DNA of 27,500 bases from Halocaridina rubra. Its lineage: Eukaryota; Arthropoda; Malacostraca; Decapoda; Atyidae. The notes below the pieces were generated by a model. It was not told where the DNA came from, ran no database searches, and was given only the letters and a program-made list of their open reading frames with translations. This document shows, piece by piece, positions 11,746-21,418 of the stretch. The stretch spans positions 20,001-47,500 of the forward strand of contig JAXCGZ010000115.1 of assembly GCA_037179515.1 (NCBI GenBank), given 5' to 3'. Position 1 is the stretch's first letter; each line of letters starts with the position of its first letter. A program made the position numbers and the translations under genes.

Positions 11746-11786
<41 letters not shown>

Positions 11787-11799
11787 TAATAATAATAAG
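11745..11799. repeat. (AAT)n microsatellite
   Basis: About 18 AAT units with one interruption. A shorter AAT run follows at 12057-12077. Confidence 0.95.
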
Positions 11800-12166
11800 A
11801 CAAATTGACTTTCCCAAACAACACTCTATTGATGCCTAAGACGAGGGTGATCATGAGTGCATCAGTCTTAATGTTAGATGTCCAAAGTACAAAAAATTCA
11901 AATAAAAACGAAGTCTCCATTACTAATAAACAAAAGGGTATATAAAAGCATAAACAAAAACCAATATAATCCATTGTCGTAAAATATTTGCACAGTTCGT
12001 TCACACAAGAACAAACAAATTGCATCATTATAATGAACACAAAGTACATGATGTCAATATAATAATAATAATAATATAAAATCTCGTTTATCGGGAATTA
12101 TTTTTCTTTAAATTAACTAATTAACAATATCTCTTTTCCTGCAGGTTACAAGGAATTTTTTTCCAT

Positions 12167-12169
<3 letters not shown>

Positions 12170-12262
<93 letters not shown>
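12170..12262. repeat. (GA)n microsatellite
   Basis: About 46 uninterrupted AG units. A splice-acceptor-like pyrimidine tract plus CAG lies just upstream near 12130-12144, but no exon is apparent after it. Confidence 0.98.
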
Positions 12263-12263
<1 letters not shown>

Positions 12264-12559
12264 CAGGCCTTTTCTTTTCTCCCCGAAAGAGCGAATTATT
12301 TCGACATTCTGCTGGTGGTGCCAGAACTTTTTTCGAGAAAGGATTTCTTTTGTTATGACTTCTTCATATTCTTGGGAAACTTGCCCGGGATGACGCTGCC
12401 AAATATAACCGAGACAATATGTAATATTAAGTTTTTTTTCTTCCTCTTCTTTTTCCTTCCTTCTTATTTATTTATTTATTATTTACTTCTTTATTGTGCA
12501 GATGTGCTGCATAACCATTTTTCATTGCTCTAACATACTGCCAGATGTTATGATTTCAA

Positions 12560-12790
12560 GTTGTCGCTAAGTGGGTAGAGCACTCAACTTGGTTAGGTCA
12601 AACTCGTGTTTGAGCCCACCGCGGAGCATTTGCAAGGGTATCCAGCCTTAAATCCCCAACCCCAAACTGTCTGTCCTTATCTCCAATCAAATAGGGAATT
12701 CAGAGTGACACATAAAACGGCAAACATTGTACTTGATGTTTAAGAACAGATATGCTCAAGGTCAAAAAAGCTGTACATCACCTGTAACGA
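12560..12790 (+). mobile_element. tRNA-derived SINE-like sequence
   Basis: The segment around 12564-12619 has an A-box-like string (gctaagtgggtagagc) and a B-box-like string (tgtttgagccc) at tRNA-like spacing. The cloverleaf is imperfect, and an unrelated body follows, as in tRNA-derived SINEs. RNA polymerase III would transcribe such an element. The right boundary is uncertain. Confidence 0.55.
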
Positions 12791-12830
12791 TATAAATATT
12801 ATACACTCATACAGTTCACAGAGCTGGGGA

Positions 12831-12890
12831 CCGCCGTAGCGTAGTGGTAGAATGCTCGATTCGAGAGGTGAGGTATCTGCATTCTAGCTT
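12831..12890 (+). mobile_element. Second tRNA-like head, degenerate
   Basis: The string tagcgtagtggtagaatgct looks like the D-arm of a tRNA (A-box), resembling tRNA-Gly in style. The B-box region (gtatctgcattctag) is degenerate. It is probably a SINE head or tRNA pseudogene rather than a working tRNA. Confidence 0.4.
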
Positions 12891-13056
12891 ACTTATAAGA
12901 CAACTTCACTAGTACAGTTAATTAAATGCCATCAATTATTTCTCCTAAAAAGCTGAGTGTATCATAGAGGGGAGAATCTAAAATAAAGCTACACAGGTTA
13001 TATTTAAATCAATGAATATTTTCATACATCTATATCATCTAACTGATAAATCAATT

Positions 13057-13391
13057 TAATAACACCTGTTTCGGCCATGTCCAAAGGATGTATGAACGCA
13101 TTGCATATATGAACTCCACACATAGTGCACATCAACGTAAACATATGTTTTAATTTATTCCATGAAACAAATGTAAAGTGGAACCTCTTTATTCTTACTT
13201 GTGAGCGGTTGAGCGAATAAACACAATTCGCTCAACCGCTCACAAGTAAGAATAAAGAGGTTCCACTTTACATTTGTTTCATAGAATAAATTAAAACATT
13301 AATATGTTTACGGTGATGTGCACTTTGGGTGGAGTTCATACATGCAATGCGTTCATACATCCTTTGGACATGGCCGAAACAGGTGTTATTA
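13057..13391. repeat. Long, nearly perfect inverted repeat (hairpin)
   Basis: The left arm (13057-13218) and right arm (13226-13391) are reverse complements with only a handful of mismatches and one 4-bp indel, separated by the 7-nt loop aaacaca (13219-13225). The ends read taataacacctgtttcggcc and its complement. There is no coding content and no terminal motif of a known transposon. It may be a foldback element or a recent inverted duplication made by replication template switching. Transcribed, it would form a long double-stranded RNA. Confidence 0.95.
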
Positions 13392-13659
13392 TTCGCAATA
13401 AGATCAATAATATAGTATAAGATCACGAGCTATGGTGTGCACTGTCTCCAAACGTAAGTACCTTAAAAGATAAGTGTAGGAAGATTGGTCATTATTAATG
13501 CTAATGTGATAGCAAAGTGCATATGAACAAGAGTATAGTGGGTGCACAAGGTACGGTAACAGTGCAATTTTTATTTATCTGTCATCCGTCTATCTACTTG
13601 TTTATTGACGCATTAATTCATTTGCATTTTCTACACACATAAACACGCAGGCACGCACA
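13392..13659. other. Spacer before the LINE, partly CA-rich
   Basis: Ends in a short interrupted (CA)n run at about 13635-13665, into which the LINE coding sequence opens. Nothing else is recognised. Confidence 0.5.
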
Positions 13660-13667
13660 CACACACT

Positions 13668-15361
13668 GTGATGGAAGGGGCAAACCCACTCATCAAACAG
13701 GCACTTGATAAAGAGAAGACAGTGGTAATCTCAGGCATAAGTGAATCCCAGGAGCCAACATGGCAGGGGAGACTTGAAGAAAATAAAGCTAGGGTTGTAG
13801 ACCTGATAAGAAAGCTTGGAGTAGTTTGTGGACCTGAGGATATTGTAAACATACACCAACTAGGTAAATATTCGAGGGAAGGAAAGCCGAGACCAACAAA
13901 AGTAACCTTTGAGAGAGGGGAAACATGTAGGGAAATATTGTTGAGAAAAAAAGTCTAAAAGACCTTCAAGAATTCAAAGAAGTGTTCATTAGACAATACA
14001 GAACACAGGAAGAGATGGAAAAGATCAAAAACTTGTTGCAAGAGGCAAGAAGGTTAAATGAGGAAAGAAATGGAGAAGAAAAATTTTCATTTCAGAGTTC
14101 TTCCAGACAAAGGGGAGATAAAGAAGATAATGACAGAAGATCAGGGGATGGGGCCTCATTAAGATTGTTATACACAAATGCTGATGGATTAGCTGGTAAG
14201 GCAGGAGAATTAAGAGATAGGATTCACAACAGTAAGGCAGATATACTAGCAATTACAGAAACTAAGTTGAGTGAGGACATAAACAGTGTCACAGTTTTTC
14301 CTAAGGGTTTCAGAATACTAAGGGTTGAAAGATCTGAGAGGACTGGTGGAGGGATAGCACCGCTCATAAGTGAAAGGATTCCAGTTGAAGAAATAAACTT
14401 GGCTATAGAAAGTGAGTTCAAGGCATTTCTTGTTGCTCGCATAAATACTGGGTCAGTGAACATAATAATAACTGTTGTATATAACCCACCAAGGAACCAA
14501 AATAGGCTAGAAGTTTATGAGGAAAGTCATATAGGTACTATTGAAGTCATAAACTCAGTTGTTAACATGGCACGGGAGAGAAAATGTAGGATTTTGATTA
14601 TGGGAGATTTTAATCATAAAGAGATAGATTGGATAAATCTTGACCCACACAGTGGTGAGGACTCATTCGGGGAAAGATTCCTAGATTGCGTACAAGGGAA
14701 TTTCCTACACCAACATGTAATGGAACCAACAAGGGCCAGGGGTGGGGATGAGCCATCACTACTTGATCTAGTATTCACAGATAATGTGTTGGATATTCAA
14801 AAAATTGAGTATGAACCACCAATTGGAAAGAGTGACCACTGTGTGTTGTTGATGGAGTATATCATTGAAAATATTCTGCCAGAGAGTAGAGGCACTGAGG
14901 ACATGATGAGGAACTATCCGAAAGGAGATTACATCAAAATGAATGAGCTTTTTGCAGTTATTGACTGGAGAACCTTATTTTACAACAAATCTGTACAAGA
15001 AATGTATGACATCTTTTGTGAGAAATATGGGAAGATAGTAGATTGCTGCATACCTGTCACCAATGTAGGTGTAATTCATGCCAGAGAGAAATGGTTCGAT
15101 AATGGGTGTAAAAGAGCTAAGGAGTGGAGAGACAAATGCTGGAAAAGGTATAGGAGGAGAAAAAACATAAATGCCTGGCAAACCTACAAAAGAGCAAGAA
15201 ATGACTACCTAAGTAAAAGGAGAGAGGCAGAGAGAGACTATGAGAGGGACATCACCAGGAAGGCTAAAGAAATTCCCAAGCTTTTCCACAGCTTTATCAG
15301 AGGAAAACTGAAGGTAAAAGAACAGGTTTCAAGGCAAGAGAGCGGATGGAAGCATCACTGA
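13668..15361 (+). pseudogene. LINE ORF1-like plus AP endonuclease region
   Basis: The first frame (13668-13958) begins at ATG and contains KEKTVVISGISESQEP and KPRPTKVTFERGET, like the RRM-type nucleic-acid-binding domain of LINE ORF1 proteins. A one-base frame change at a seven-A run (about 13946-13952) continues it into the 13982-15361 frame. There the endonuclease follows: Asn66 in LLYTNADGL, Glu93 in ITETKL, GDFN at 208-211, Asp262 in LLDLVF and the Ser-Asp-His triad at 284-286, so the catalytic set is complete. The enzyme nicks the target to prime cDNA synthesis. A further frame change near 15345 separates it from the RT. The ORF1-like and endonuclease parts appear to belong to one continuous reading frame in the ancestor. 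Confidence 0.88.
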
Positions 15362-17032
15362 GACGGATGAAGAGGTCTGCAAAGAATTGAACAAGGAGTT
15401 TCAGTCAGTATTTACAGTAGAAAATACCCCACCCCCTCAGATCGCAGATATAGAAGCTCAAGGGCCGGTATTAGAGAACTTCAACCTTACAGCCACAGAG
15501 GTATGCAAAGCGCTGATGGATTTAGATGTTCATAAAGCTACAGGTCCTGATGACATATCCCTCATGTACTTAAAAATGCACAAACTCAATATCTGTGGCA
15601 CTAAGTATCATATTTAAAAAGTCACTGGAGATTCCAAGATGCTGGAAACAAGCAAATGTGATACCTATCTTCAAAAAGGGAAGGAGGGATATGGCTCTGA
15701 ACTATAGACCAGTTTCCTTGACCAGCATAGTTTGCAAAGTTATGGAGAAACTACTAGGGAAACATATCTCTCTTCACTTGGAATCCTTCAGCATTTTGTC
15801 AGTGAGGCAACATGGCTTCAGAGAAGGTAGATTAACAGTAACAATCTTATTAGAGTTTTATGATGAGGTAAGCCGAATCTTACAGGAAAGAGAGGGCTGG
15901 GCAGATTGCATATTCCTAGACTTCCAGAAAGCGTTTGACACTGTTCCACATGGGAGACTTATTAGGAAGCTGCAAGCAATGGCTAGAATAGGTGGAAATG
16001 TCTTGGAATGGATAAAAACTTACTTAGAAGGAAGGGAACAGAGGGTTAGAGTAAGACAGTGTCTGAATGGAGAAGAGTTAGTAGTAAAGTTCCACAGGGT
16101 TCAGGTTTAGGGCCACTTTTGTTCCTTGTATATGTAAATGACCTACCAGAGTCTGTAAATTCATTCATGAATATGTTTGCAGATGATGCAAAGATTGTGA
16201 AGAAAGTAAAAATCGAGAACAATGGTAGAGAACTTCAGGAGGATCTAAATAGTCTGCATGAGTGGTCAGAAAAGTGGCTAATGAAATTCAGTACTTCAAA
16301 ATGTAAGGTAATGAGAATGGGTACAAGTGCAAAAAGGCCCAAGCTTGACTACTCGGTGGCTGGAGTACAACTTCAAGAGACAGAAAATGAGAGAGATCTA
16401 GGAGTAAACATACTGGCAGATTTGTCTCCAGAAATACATATATATGGCATAGTAAGGGCAGCATATGCATTCTTATCAAATGTAAGGGTAGCCTTCAGGC
16501 ACATGGACAAAGAAATGTTCAGAAATATTTATGTAACCTATGTGAGGCCAAAACTCGAATATGCAGCCCCCTTTTGGAATCCACACTTGAAAAAGCACAT
16601 AGCTAAGCTTGAAAAAGTTCAAAGACATGCCACGAAACTGGTGCCAGAAATACGCAATCTCAGTTATGATGAGAGGCTGAGGGAATTAGACTTACCATCA
16701 CTCGAAGCTAGAAGAGGGGGGATATGGTGACAGTCTTCAAATTCCTTCATGGTTATGATAGAGTGGATAGGGATCGATATTTTGATATGGCTGGCTCTAG
16801 AACTAGAGGTCATAGTTTGAAGCTTCGTAAGAAAACTTCTTTGCAGGATGTAAGGAAATACTTTTTCAGTGTAAGAGTAGTTGATAATTGGAATTCGCTA
16901 AGCGAGGAGGTAGGATGTAAGGAAATACTTTTTCAGTGTAAGAGTAGTTGATAATTGGAATTCGCTAAGCGAGGAGGTAGTTAACGCTATCTCAATCCAT
17001 AGTTTTAAGGACAGGTATGATAAGTATCACTA
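15362..17032 (+). pseudogene. LINE reverse transcriptase and C-terminus, broken
   Basis: The reading crosses at least four frames. Pieces in order are the linker (ALMDLDVHKATGPDDIS), the RT fingers (WKQANVIPIFKKGRR, LNYRPVSLTSIVCKVMEKLL), FLDFQKAFDTVPH, then VPQGSGLGPLLFLVYVNDL and the catalytic box MFADDAKIV, the thumb (ERDLGVNI), and RPKLEYAAPFWNPHLKKH with the RHATK motif. Frame changes fall near 15600, 16060 and 16715. A 67-bp tandem duplication (16845-16978) disrupts the C-terminal segment TRGHSLKLRKKTS. The catalytic Asp pair is intact, so decay is recent relative to the gypsy element, but the copy cannot encode a full protein. Confidence 0.9.
16845..16978. repeat. 67-bp tandem duplication in LINE 3' coding end
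   Basis: Units 16845-16911 and 16912-16978 are identical by eye, starting aggatgtaaggaaatac and ending gcgaggaggt. Since 67 is not a multiple of three, the duplication shifts the frame. The other LINE copy has only one unit. Confidence 0.97.
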
Positions 17033-17103
17033 AGTATAAAATGGAACCGATCAGGAGACGGGAAGATACGAGCTTTGGGCTCTTTCCCGTACACATAATT
17101 AGG

Positions 17104-17127
17104 TAAATACACACACACACACACACG

Positions 17128-17214
<87 letters not shown>

Positions 17215-17226
17215 GTGTGTGTTTTA

Positions 17227-17294
<68 letters not shown>
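17104..17294. repeat. Compound (CA)n-(TA)n-(TG)n microsatellite
   Basis: CA repeats (17109-17138), TA repeats (17139-17211) and TG repeats (17215-17292) follow each other. CA and TG arms are mutually complementary, so the array is palindromic. It starts at the 3' end of the LINE. Confidence 0.97.
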
Positions 17295-17483
17295 ACGTGT
17301 AACTTACGTATATAAAATGTATTAATCCAATCATGCTCATCCGCCAAGTAATCAAGTTCTTCATCATCTCCTTTCATTTTTATGTTTCTTACTCAAACCT
17401 ATAACCACTGGTTCAATTCATGAATTTATTAACTTCATGCATCCACCTGTTCATAAAACGGCTGCGTTGAAAGAAAAACTTTC
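17295..17483. other. Short spacer, nothing recognised
   Basis: Unique-looking AT-rich DNA between the compound microsatellite and the second palindromic element. Confidence 0.5.
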
Positions 17484-17692
17484 GGCCGCTTTCACACTAA
17501 ATTGGCACGTCACACGTGGCACGCCATTTGAAAGCGAACATCCGGAGATACATGAAGTCTTTCACATAAGTGGCACATGGGACGTGTCACGACACTTCTG
17601 TGAAACGTTTCATATATTTCCAGATGTTCGTTTTCAACTAGCCTGCCACGTGGCATGCCACTTACGACATCCACCTTGATGTGAAAGCGGCC
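17484..17692. mobile_element. Palindromic MITE-like element, copy 2
   Basis: It starts ggccgctttcacac and ends gtgaaagcggcc, exact terminal complements. Inner arms carry CGAACATCCGGAGAT and its near complement TTCCAGATGTTCG. There is no coding capacity. The right flank is TTA and the left flank TTC. This uninterrupted copy gives the best view of the element length, about 209 bp. Confidence 0.9.
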
Positions 17693-17895
17693 TTACAATA
17701 GCGCCTCTTAATTTGTCAGAAAAAGACATATCTAACTTTTCGTACTATAAAAGGTCCCTGATACTACATCAGAATTTCAACTTGGTCTGATTTTGTTATG
17801 AATATTAGCTACAACCTAAATGATATTTCAAGAAATATTCAAATTAAATATTACTCAAGAGGCCTTTGTGCATTTACAAAGCTTTTGCAGTATTT
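17693..17895. other. Short spacer, nothing recognised
   Basis: AT-rich DNA after the second palindromic element, without coding or structural signals. Confidence 0.5.
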
Positions 17896-17920
17896 CTTCT
17901 TCTTTTTCTTCTTCTTCTTC

Positions 17921-17955
<35 letters not shown>

Positions 17956-17994
17956 TCGTTAACGTTATTATTATTATTATTATTACTATTATTA
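17896..17994. repeat. (CTT)n-(ATT)n microsatellite
   Basis: CTT units (about 17896-17922) pass into ATT units interrupted once by TTTCGTTAACG. Confidence 0.95.
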
Positions 17995-18160
17995 TGCAAA
18001 CTAGACAAATAAAAACAATAACATACACAGCTACTATGACGTGTCACAATGATTCACTAATTCCAAATTACAACCAGTTACGTGATACTCAGAAAATGGT
18101 TTAGGTATTACATGTCTACATACACGCACATGCATATACACACATACATACAAACATACG

Positions 18161-18313
18161 TCACTGACAATTTCCACGTTCGGATAATCGATCAAAGAGA
18201 CGTGATGCCGACGAAATGCAGTTGTTTAGGCAATGACGTAATGCTGTGCGTGAGCTTTTGTACATGCGGCAATCAAGAGCATCTCTTTGAAGTGTACTGA
18301 TACACGTACACAC
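18161..18313 (-). CDS. Possible terminal exon, very tentative
   Basis: Between two simple-sequence blocks sits a roughly 150-bp island of complex, CpG-containing sequence. On the minus strand an acceptor-like gtgtatcag precedes about 45 codons with four cysteines (LDCRMYKSSRTALRHCLNNC and, near the end, RGNCQ) that end in a TGA at 18161. The composition is unlike the neighbours. There is no donor partner, no homologue I recognise, and the plus strand of the island is also partly open and cysteine-containing. It could equally be chance. Confidence 0.15.
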   Translation of the reverse strand: MCTCISTLQRDALDCRMYKSSRTALRHCLNNCISSASRLFDRLSERGNCQ

Positions 18314-18462
<149 letters not shown>

Positions 18463-18578
18463 GTAAAAATATGAATACTATATATAGGTAAAGAATAAAT
18501 ACATATTTCATTAATTTTTATTAATAATATTACTGTTAATTTTTGTCTTTATCATTACTATTATAATTTTTTTTCTTT

Positions 18579-18581
<3 letters not shown>

Positions 18582-18648
<67 letters not shown>
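18582..18648. repeat. (TA)n microsatellite
   Basis: About 33 uninterrupted AT units within a T-rich region. Confidence 0.98.
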
Positions 18649-18650
<2 letters not shown>

Positions 18651-19064
18651 CCCCTCACTATTGTTAAACTTTCTTTATGATTAATCTTTCCGTTTCAATA
18701 CATTTCTCTTCTCCAATTTTTAGTTTTTGCTATTACTAATATTTTTTATTGAATATATATTACTTGAGCTCCTGTTCATCACAATGTTCACGATTTTTAT
18801 ATTCTAATTCTGGTTTTAATCTCATTACCCCTACTCTTTTTTTTTTCTCATTCTGTCAAAGCTTTTTTGTTTCTAATTGTTTCATTCTATATTACCAATC
18901 TCTCTGTCACTCTTCCCATTTCAATAAATTTTAATTTTACTTTCTCTGTATTTCATCAATTATTTTTATAACTCTCTCTCCCCTCGACTATTTTCTGTAA
19001 AGAATATATTACCTAGCACATTCGCCAACTCTCTTCAAACAATTTTGGATTAGCTTTAAACAAA
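18649..19064 (+). other. Pyrimidine-rich stretch upstream of a candidate exon
   Basis: T/C-rich on the plus strand with no repeat family recognised. If 19065 is a real start, the last part of this stretch would be 5' UTR or promoter. I see no firm TATA or initiator element. Confidence 0.4.
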
Positions 19065-19197
19065 ATGTTCAAATTTATTCTTCTTGTCTTCCACTGTGTT
19101 CTGTTCTCTATGAAAGCCATTCATAAAGCCCAATATCATTACGAAGTTCAAAAGAACACTTGCGCCGATAACGAGAGAAAAGTATATATTGCAGGCA
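19065..19197 (+). CDS. Candidate first exon with signal peptide
   Basis: The ATG at 19065 has a strong animal start context (aaacaaaATG, A at -3). The first 18 residues, MFKFILLVFHCVLFSMKA, form a basic residue plus hydrophobic core typical of a secretory signal peptide. A short mature part follows with a single cysteine (QKNTCADNERKVYIAG). In-frame reading ends at a TGA at 19212. A possible donor GTACAT at 19198 would end the exon in phase 1, but this donor is weak. It is too short for most gene finders. Its phase suits the cysteine-rich exon at 25650. A chance hydrophobic leader is the main alternative. Confidence 0.4.
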
Positions 19198-19308
19198 GTA
19201 CATACCTAATATGAGCAAAGAGGCTTTACGAGTATATACAGAAAAGGTGGTGTATGTGTGCAGCTCCGATTAAAAAAAAGTGTTTTAATGTACATGTATC
19301 CGAGTAAA

Positions 19309-19310
<2 letters not shown>

Positions 19311-19387
<77 letters not shown>
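19311..19387. repeat. (TA)n microsatellite
   Basis: About 38 uninterrupted AT units. Confidence 0.98.
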
Positions 19388-19390
<3 letters not shown>

Positions 19391-19450
19391 AATGAACAAT
19401 CTATAGATAAATAAATGAAAACATAAATAGATGAATAAGTGCATTACCAT

Positions 19451-19690
19451 ATGGCATAGTAATTATATGTCCCAGGCTCCAGTCCCGGTCGGGGTAAAAA
19501 TTATTCAAGTTTTCACATATGGTAATGTGCTTACTTGATTATTGTGGTCCCGAATGATATTGAGTGTTGAATTAAATGCGAAAACGAAACCACGAGCGAG
19601 GTTGGGGGAAACTGTAATATGAACAGAGTGGCATTCAGATAGAATGCGTTCATTCCTAGTATAGCAGATAAAAGCTGTAAGGTGTGTTTC
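19451..19690 (+). mobile_element. tRNA-derived repeat unit, partial head plus body
   Basis: It starts within a tRNA-like head, from atggcatagtaa to a B-box-like ggctccagtccc. The body then runs through cacatatggtaatgtgctta and gaaaccacgagcgaggttgg up to the next head. The same body occurs reversed at 26641-26754, and its later part directly at 26829-26938. So it is a repeat family of roughly 250 bp per unit. Confidence 0.8.
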
Positions 19691-19769
19691 CCTTTTAGGC
19701 CTTCTGTGGCGTAGTTGGTAACGCCTTGGCATAGTAACTATGTCCTGGGTTCAAGTCCCAGTCGGGGGA

Positions 19770-19774
<5 letters not shown>
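19691..19774 (+). mobile_element. tRNA-like head of SINE-type repeat
   Basis: Contains an A-box-like tggcgtagttggtaacgcc and a good B-box gggttcaagtccc at tRNA spacing, then gtcggggg and an A-rich link into (TA)n. The acceptor stem does not pair well and no CCA-type tRNA end is evident, so a SINE head is likelier than a functional tRNA gene. RNA polymerase III transcription from these boxes is possible. Confidence 0.75.

Positions 19775-19833
<59 letters not shown>
19775..19833. repeat. (TA)n microsatellite at SINE-like 3' end
   Basis: About 29 TA units starting a few bases after the tRNA-like head. Confidence 0.98.
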
Positions 19834-19837
<4 letters not shown>

Positions 19838-20135
19838 TACGCTTGCACCCATACACACAAGTATATAAACGTAATGATATTCATTGATATTATCGGCGTG
19901 AACAGAACAAACATCTTCAAACAAGACAAAGAGGAAAAATGCTAAGTCATAACAGCAAATCAAAATCATTATTGTTACTGTTATTCGTTTTAATATCCAC
20001 TACCTTCATACATGCGGTGTTGGTAAGCATTATTTGTTTTTTCTTTTATCACAATACTTAGCAATTACCATAACTTATTCCCCTTTTGTGTAACTTTACT
20101 ATTATCATCATATTCGTATAACTTTACAATAACCA
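19834..20135. other. AT-rich spacer, nothing recognised
   Basis: No open frame with motif, no RNA gene and no repeat family recognised between the (TA)n array and the AAT/ATT array. Confidence 0.5.
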
Positions 20136-20155
20136 TTATAATAATAATAATAATG

Positions 20156-20187
<32 letters not shown>

Positions 20188-20295
20188 TATTATTATTATT
20201 ATTATTATAATTATTATTATTGATAATATAATAATTACTGTTATTATCATTATTACGATTATTAATACCGTTGTTGTTGTGATCATTATTATTAC
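20136..20295. repeat. (AAT)n-(ATT)n palindromic microsatellite
   Basis: AAT units pass directly into ATT units at about 20187, so the array is its own inverted repeat. Interrupted units continue to about 20295. Confidence 0.93.
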
Positions 20296-20412
20296 ATGGT
20301 ATTACAAAAAGAGAGAGAAATAACAAGTGAGACGGAAGGAAATATATCTGAAGAGACAAGAACACTGACTGACTACCTGATCTAAAACTATAAGAGTTCA
20401 CTAAAGAATATC

Positions 20413-20428
20413 TAGTAGTAGTAGTAGC

Positions 20429-20464
<36 letters not shown>
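20413..20464. repeat. (TAG)n microsatellite
   Basis: About 17 TAG units with one CAG interruption. Confidence 0.96.
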
Positions 20465-20468
<4 letters not shown>

Positions 20469-21418
20469 AAACAAAATAAAAAATAAATAAAAAATAAAAA
20501 CTTATTCAGGGGCAAGTTTACCGGACGTCAGGGCAATTTATTCACCTGAGAGAAAATACTAAAAAAGCAAGAGATGATATCTAGACTTGCGCAAATCAAA
20601 TATGATATTTGGTCAGTGATGCAACAAGGGAAATAAGGTAAGCGAGAACGTCCAGGAAAACTTAACATCCAGAAGCTGGAAGGCGTGCAGGAGATAGAAG
20701 AGAGTGGGAGGTGGGACGTGGTATATGATAAACTTATAAGACGGTAAAGACAAGAAAAAGATTCTACGAAGCGACTTGGGTCAATCAGGAGAGATACTTA
20801 AGACTTGGCTTTGATTTTCATTACGGCTTGAGCTTGTAAATGGGGAACAAATGAGTCAAGGTAATGGACATAAGTTTCTTTTTACTTCCTAATAATCTAT
20901 CATCTTTGGTGATGGCCAATTTGCTGCATTGAACAGAGACAATAATAAAAACTTTGCAAGTTTGAACAGACACAATTAAAATGTGACATTATTTATTTTA
21001 TATTATATTCAAGCCTTCAAAATATATCAAAGACACACTCACTAATATTAATCAATATGTCCAAACTGATGATCTCTCACTGCAAACACAAATGTTAGAG
21101 AATTAGTATTAAGTCCATAAGTAGCTTTCCAATGCGTAAAGTTTCAAGTTTACATTCAGCATCAAACACAAGAGAGAAAATCAGTACGTCAAGAAGAGAT
21201 AATGATTTCCCAAAAGGATTGCTTCATCATCAATGATCGTCCATTTATTACCAAGCAACTTAACAGTACTTTCTTATACATTAACTACTGTATTCCATTC
21301 TGTCAATGTTATCGGCTCTAAAGCTTACCCAATCCATAAAATACAATACAATTGCTACTATGTGTATAATCATATAATTTGCCTGTTCTTCTGTAGGTCT
21401 ATATATTAACACACAAAC
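20465..21418. other. Unassigned region
   Basis: No firm feature. A plus-strand stretch near 20641-20745 reads RERPGKLNIQKLEG, which faintly resembles linkers after LINE endonucleases, but too little is present to call it. Confidence 0.4.

Larger units (their letters stand above)
13660..17103 (+). mobile_element. CR1/L2-like non-LTR retrotransposon, copy 1
   Basis: The element has, in order, an ORF1-like region, an AP-type endonuclease, a reverse transcriptase and a C-terminal domain with RHATKLVPEIRNLSYDERL, which is typical of the CR1/L2 side of the Jockey superfamily. It ends in a short 3' UTR with the hairpin-forming stretch at 17059-17089 and the end ATTAGGTAAATAC, running straight into (CA)n. 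The 5' boundary is uncertain and may be truncated. A second copy with the same 3' end lies at 21419-22776. Confidence 0.9.

Noticed and set aside
11717..12049. 110-codon minus-strand frame
   Set aside because: Half of it is Tyr repeats from the (AAT)n array and the remainder is AT-driven hydrophobic sequence without motif.
12170..12262. Splice acceptor at 12144 opening an exon
   Set aside because: The pyrimidine tract and CAG look good, but the following sequence becomes a (GA)n array within 30 bases and shows no coding character.
19691..19767. Functional tRNA gene
   Set aside because: The A- and B-boxes are good, but the acceptor stem pairs poorly, related heads recur four times with shared non-tRNA bodies, and the head runs into (TA)n. 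A SINE-type repeat fits better.
20641..20745. LINE endonuclease-RT linker remnant
   Set aside because: Only about 14 residues resemble such linkers and no other LINE block is nearby, so the match is too weak to call.
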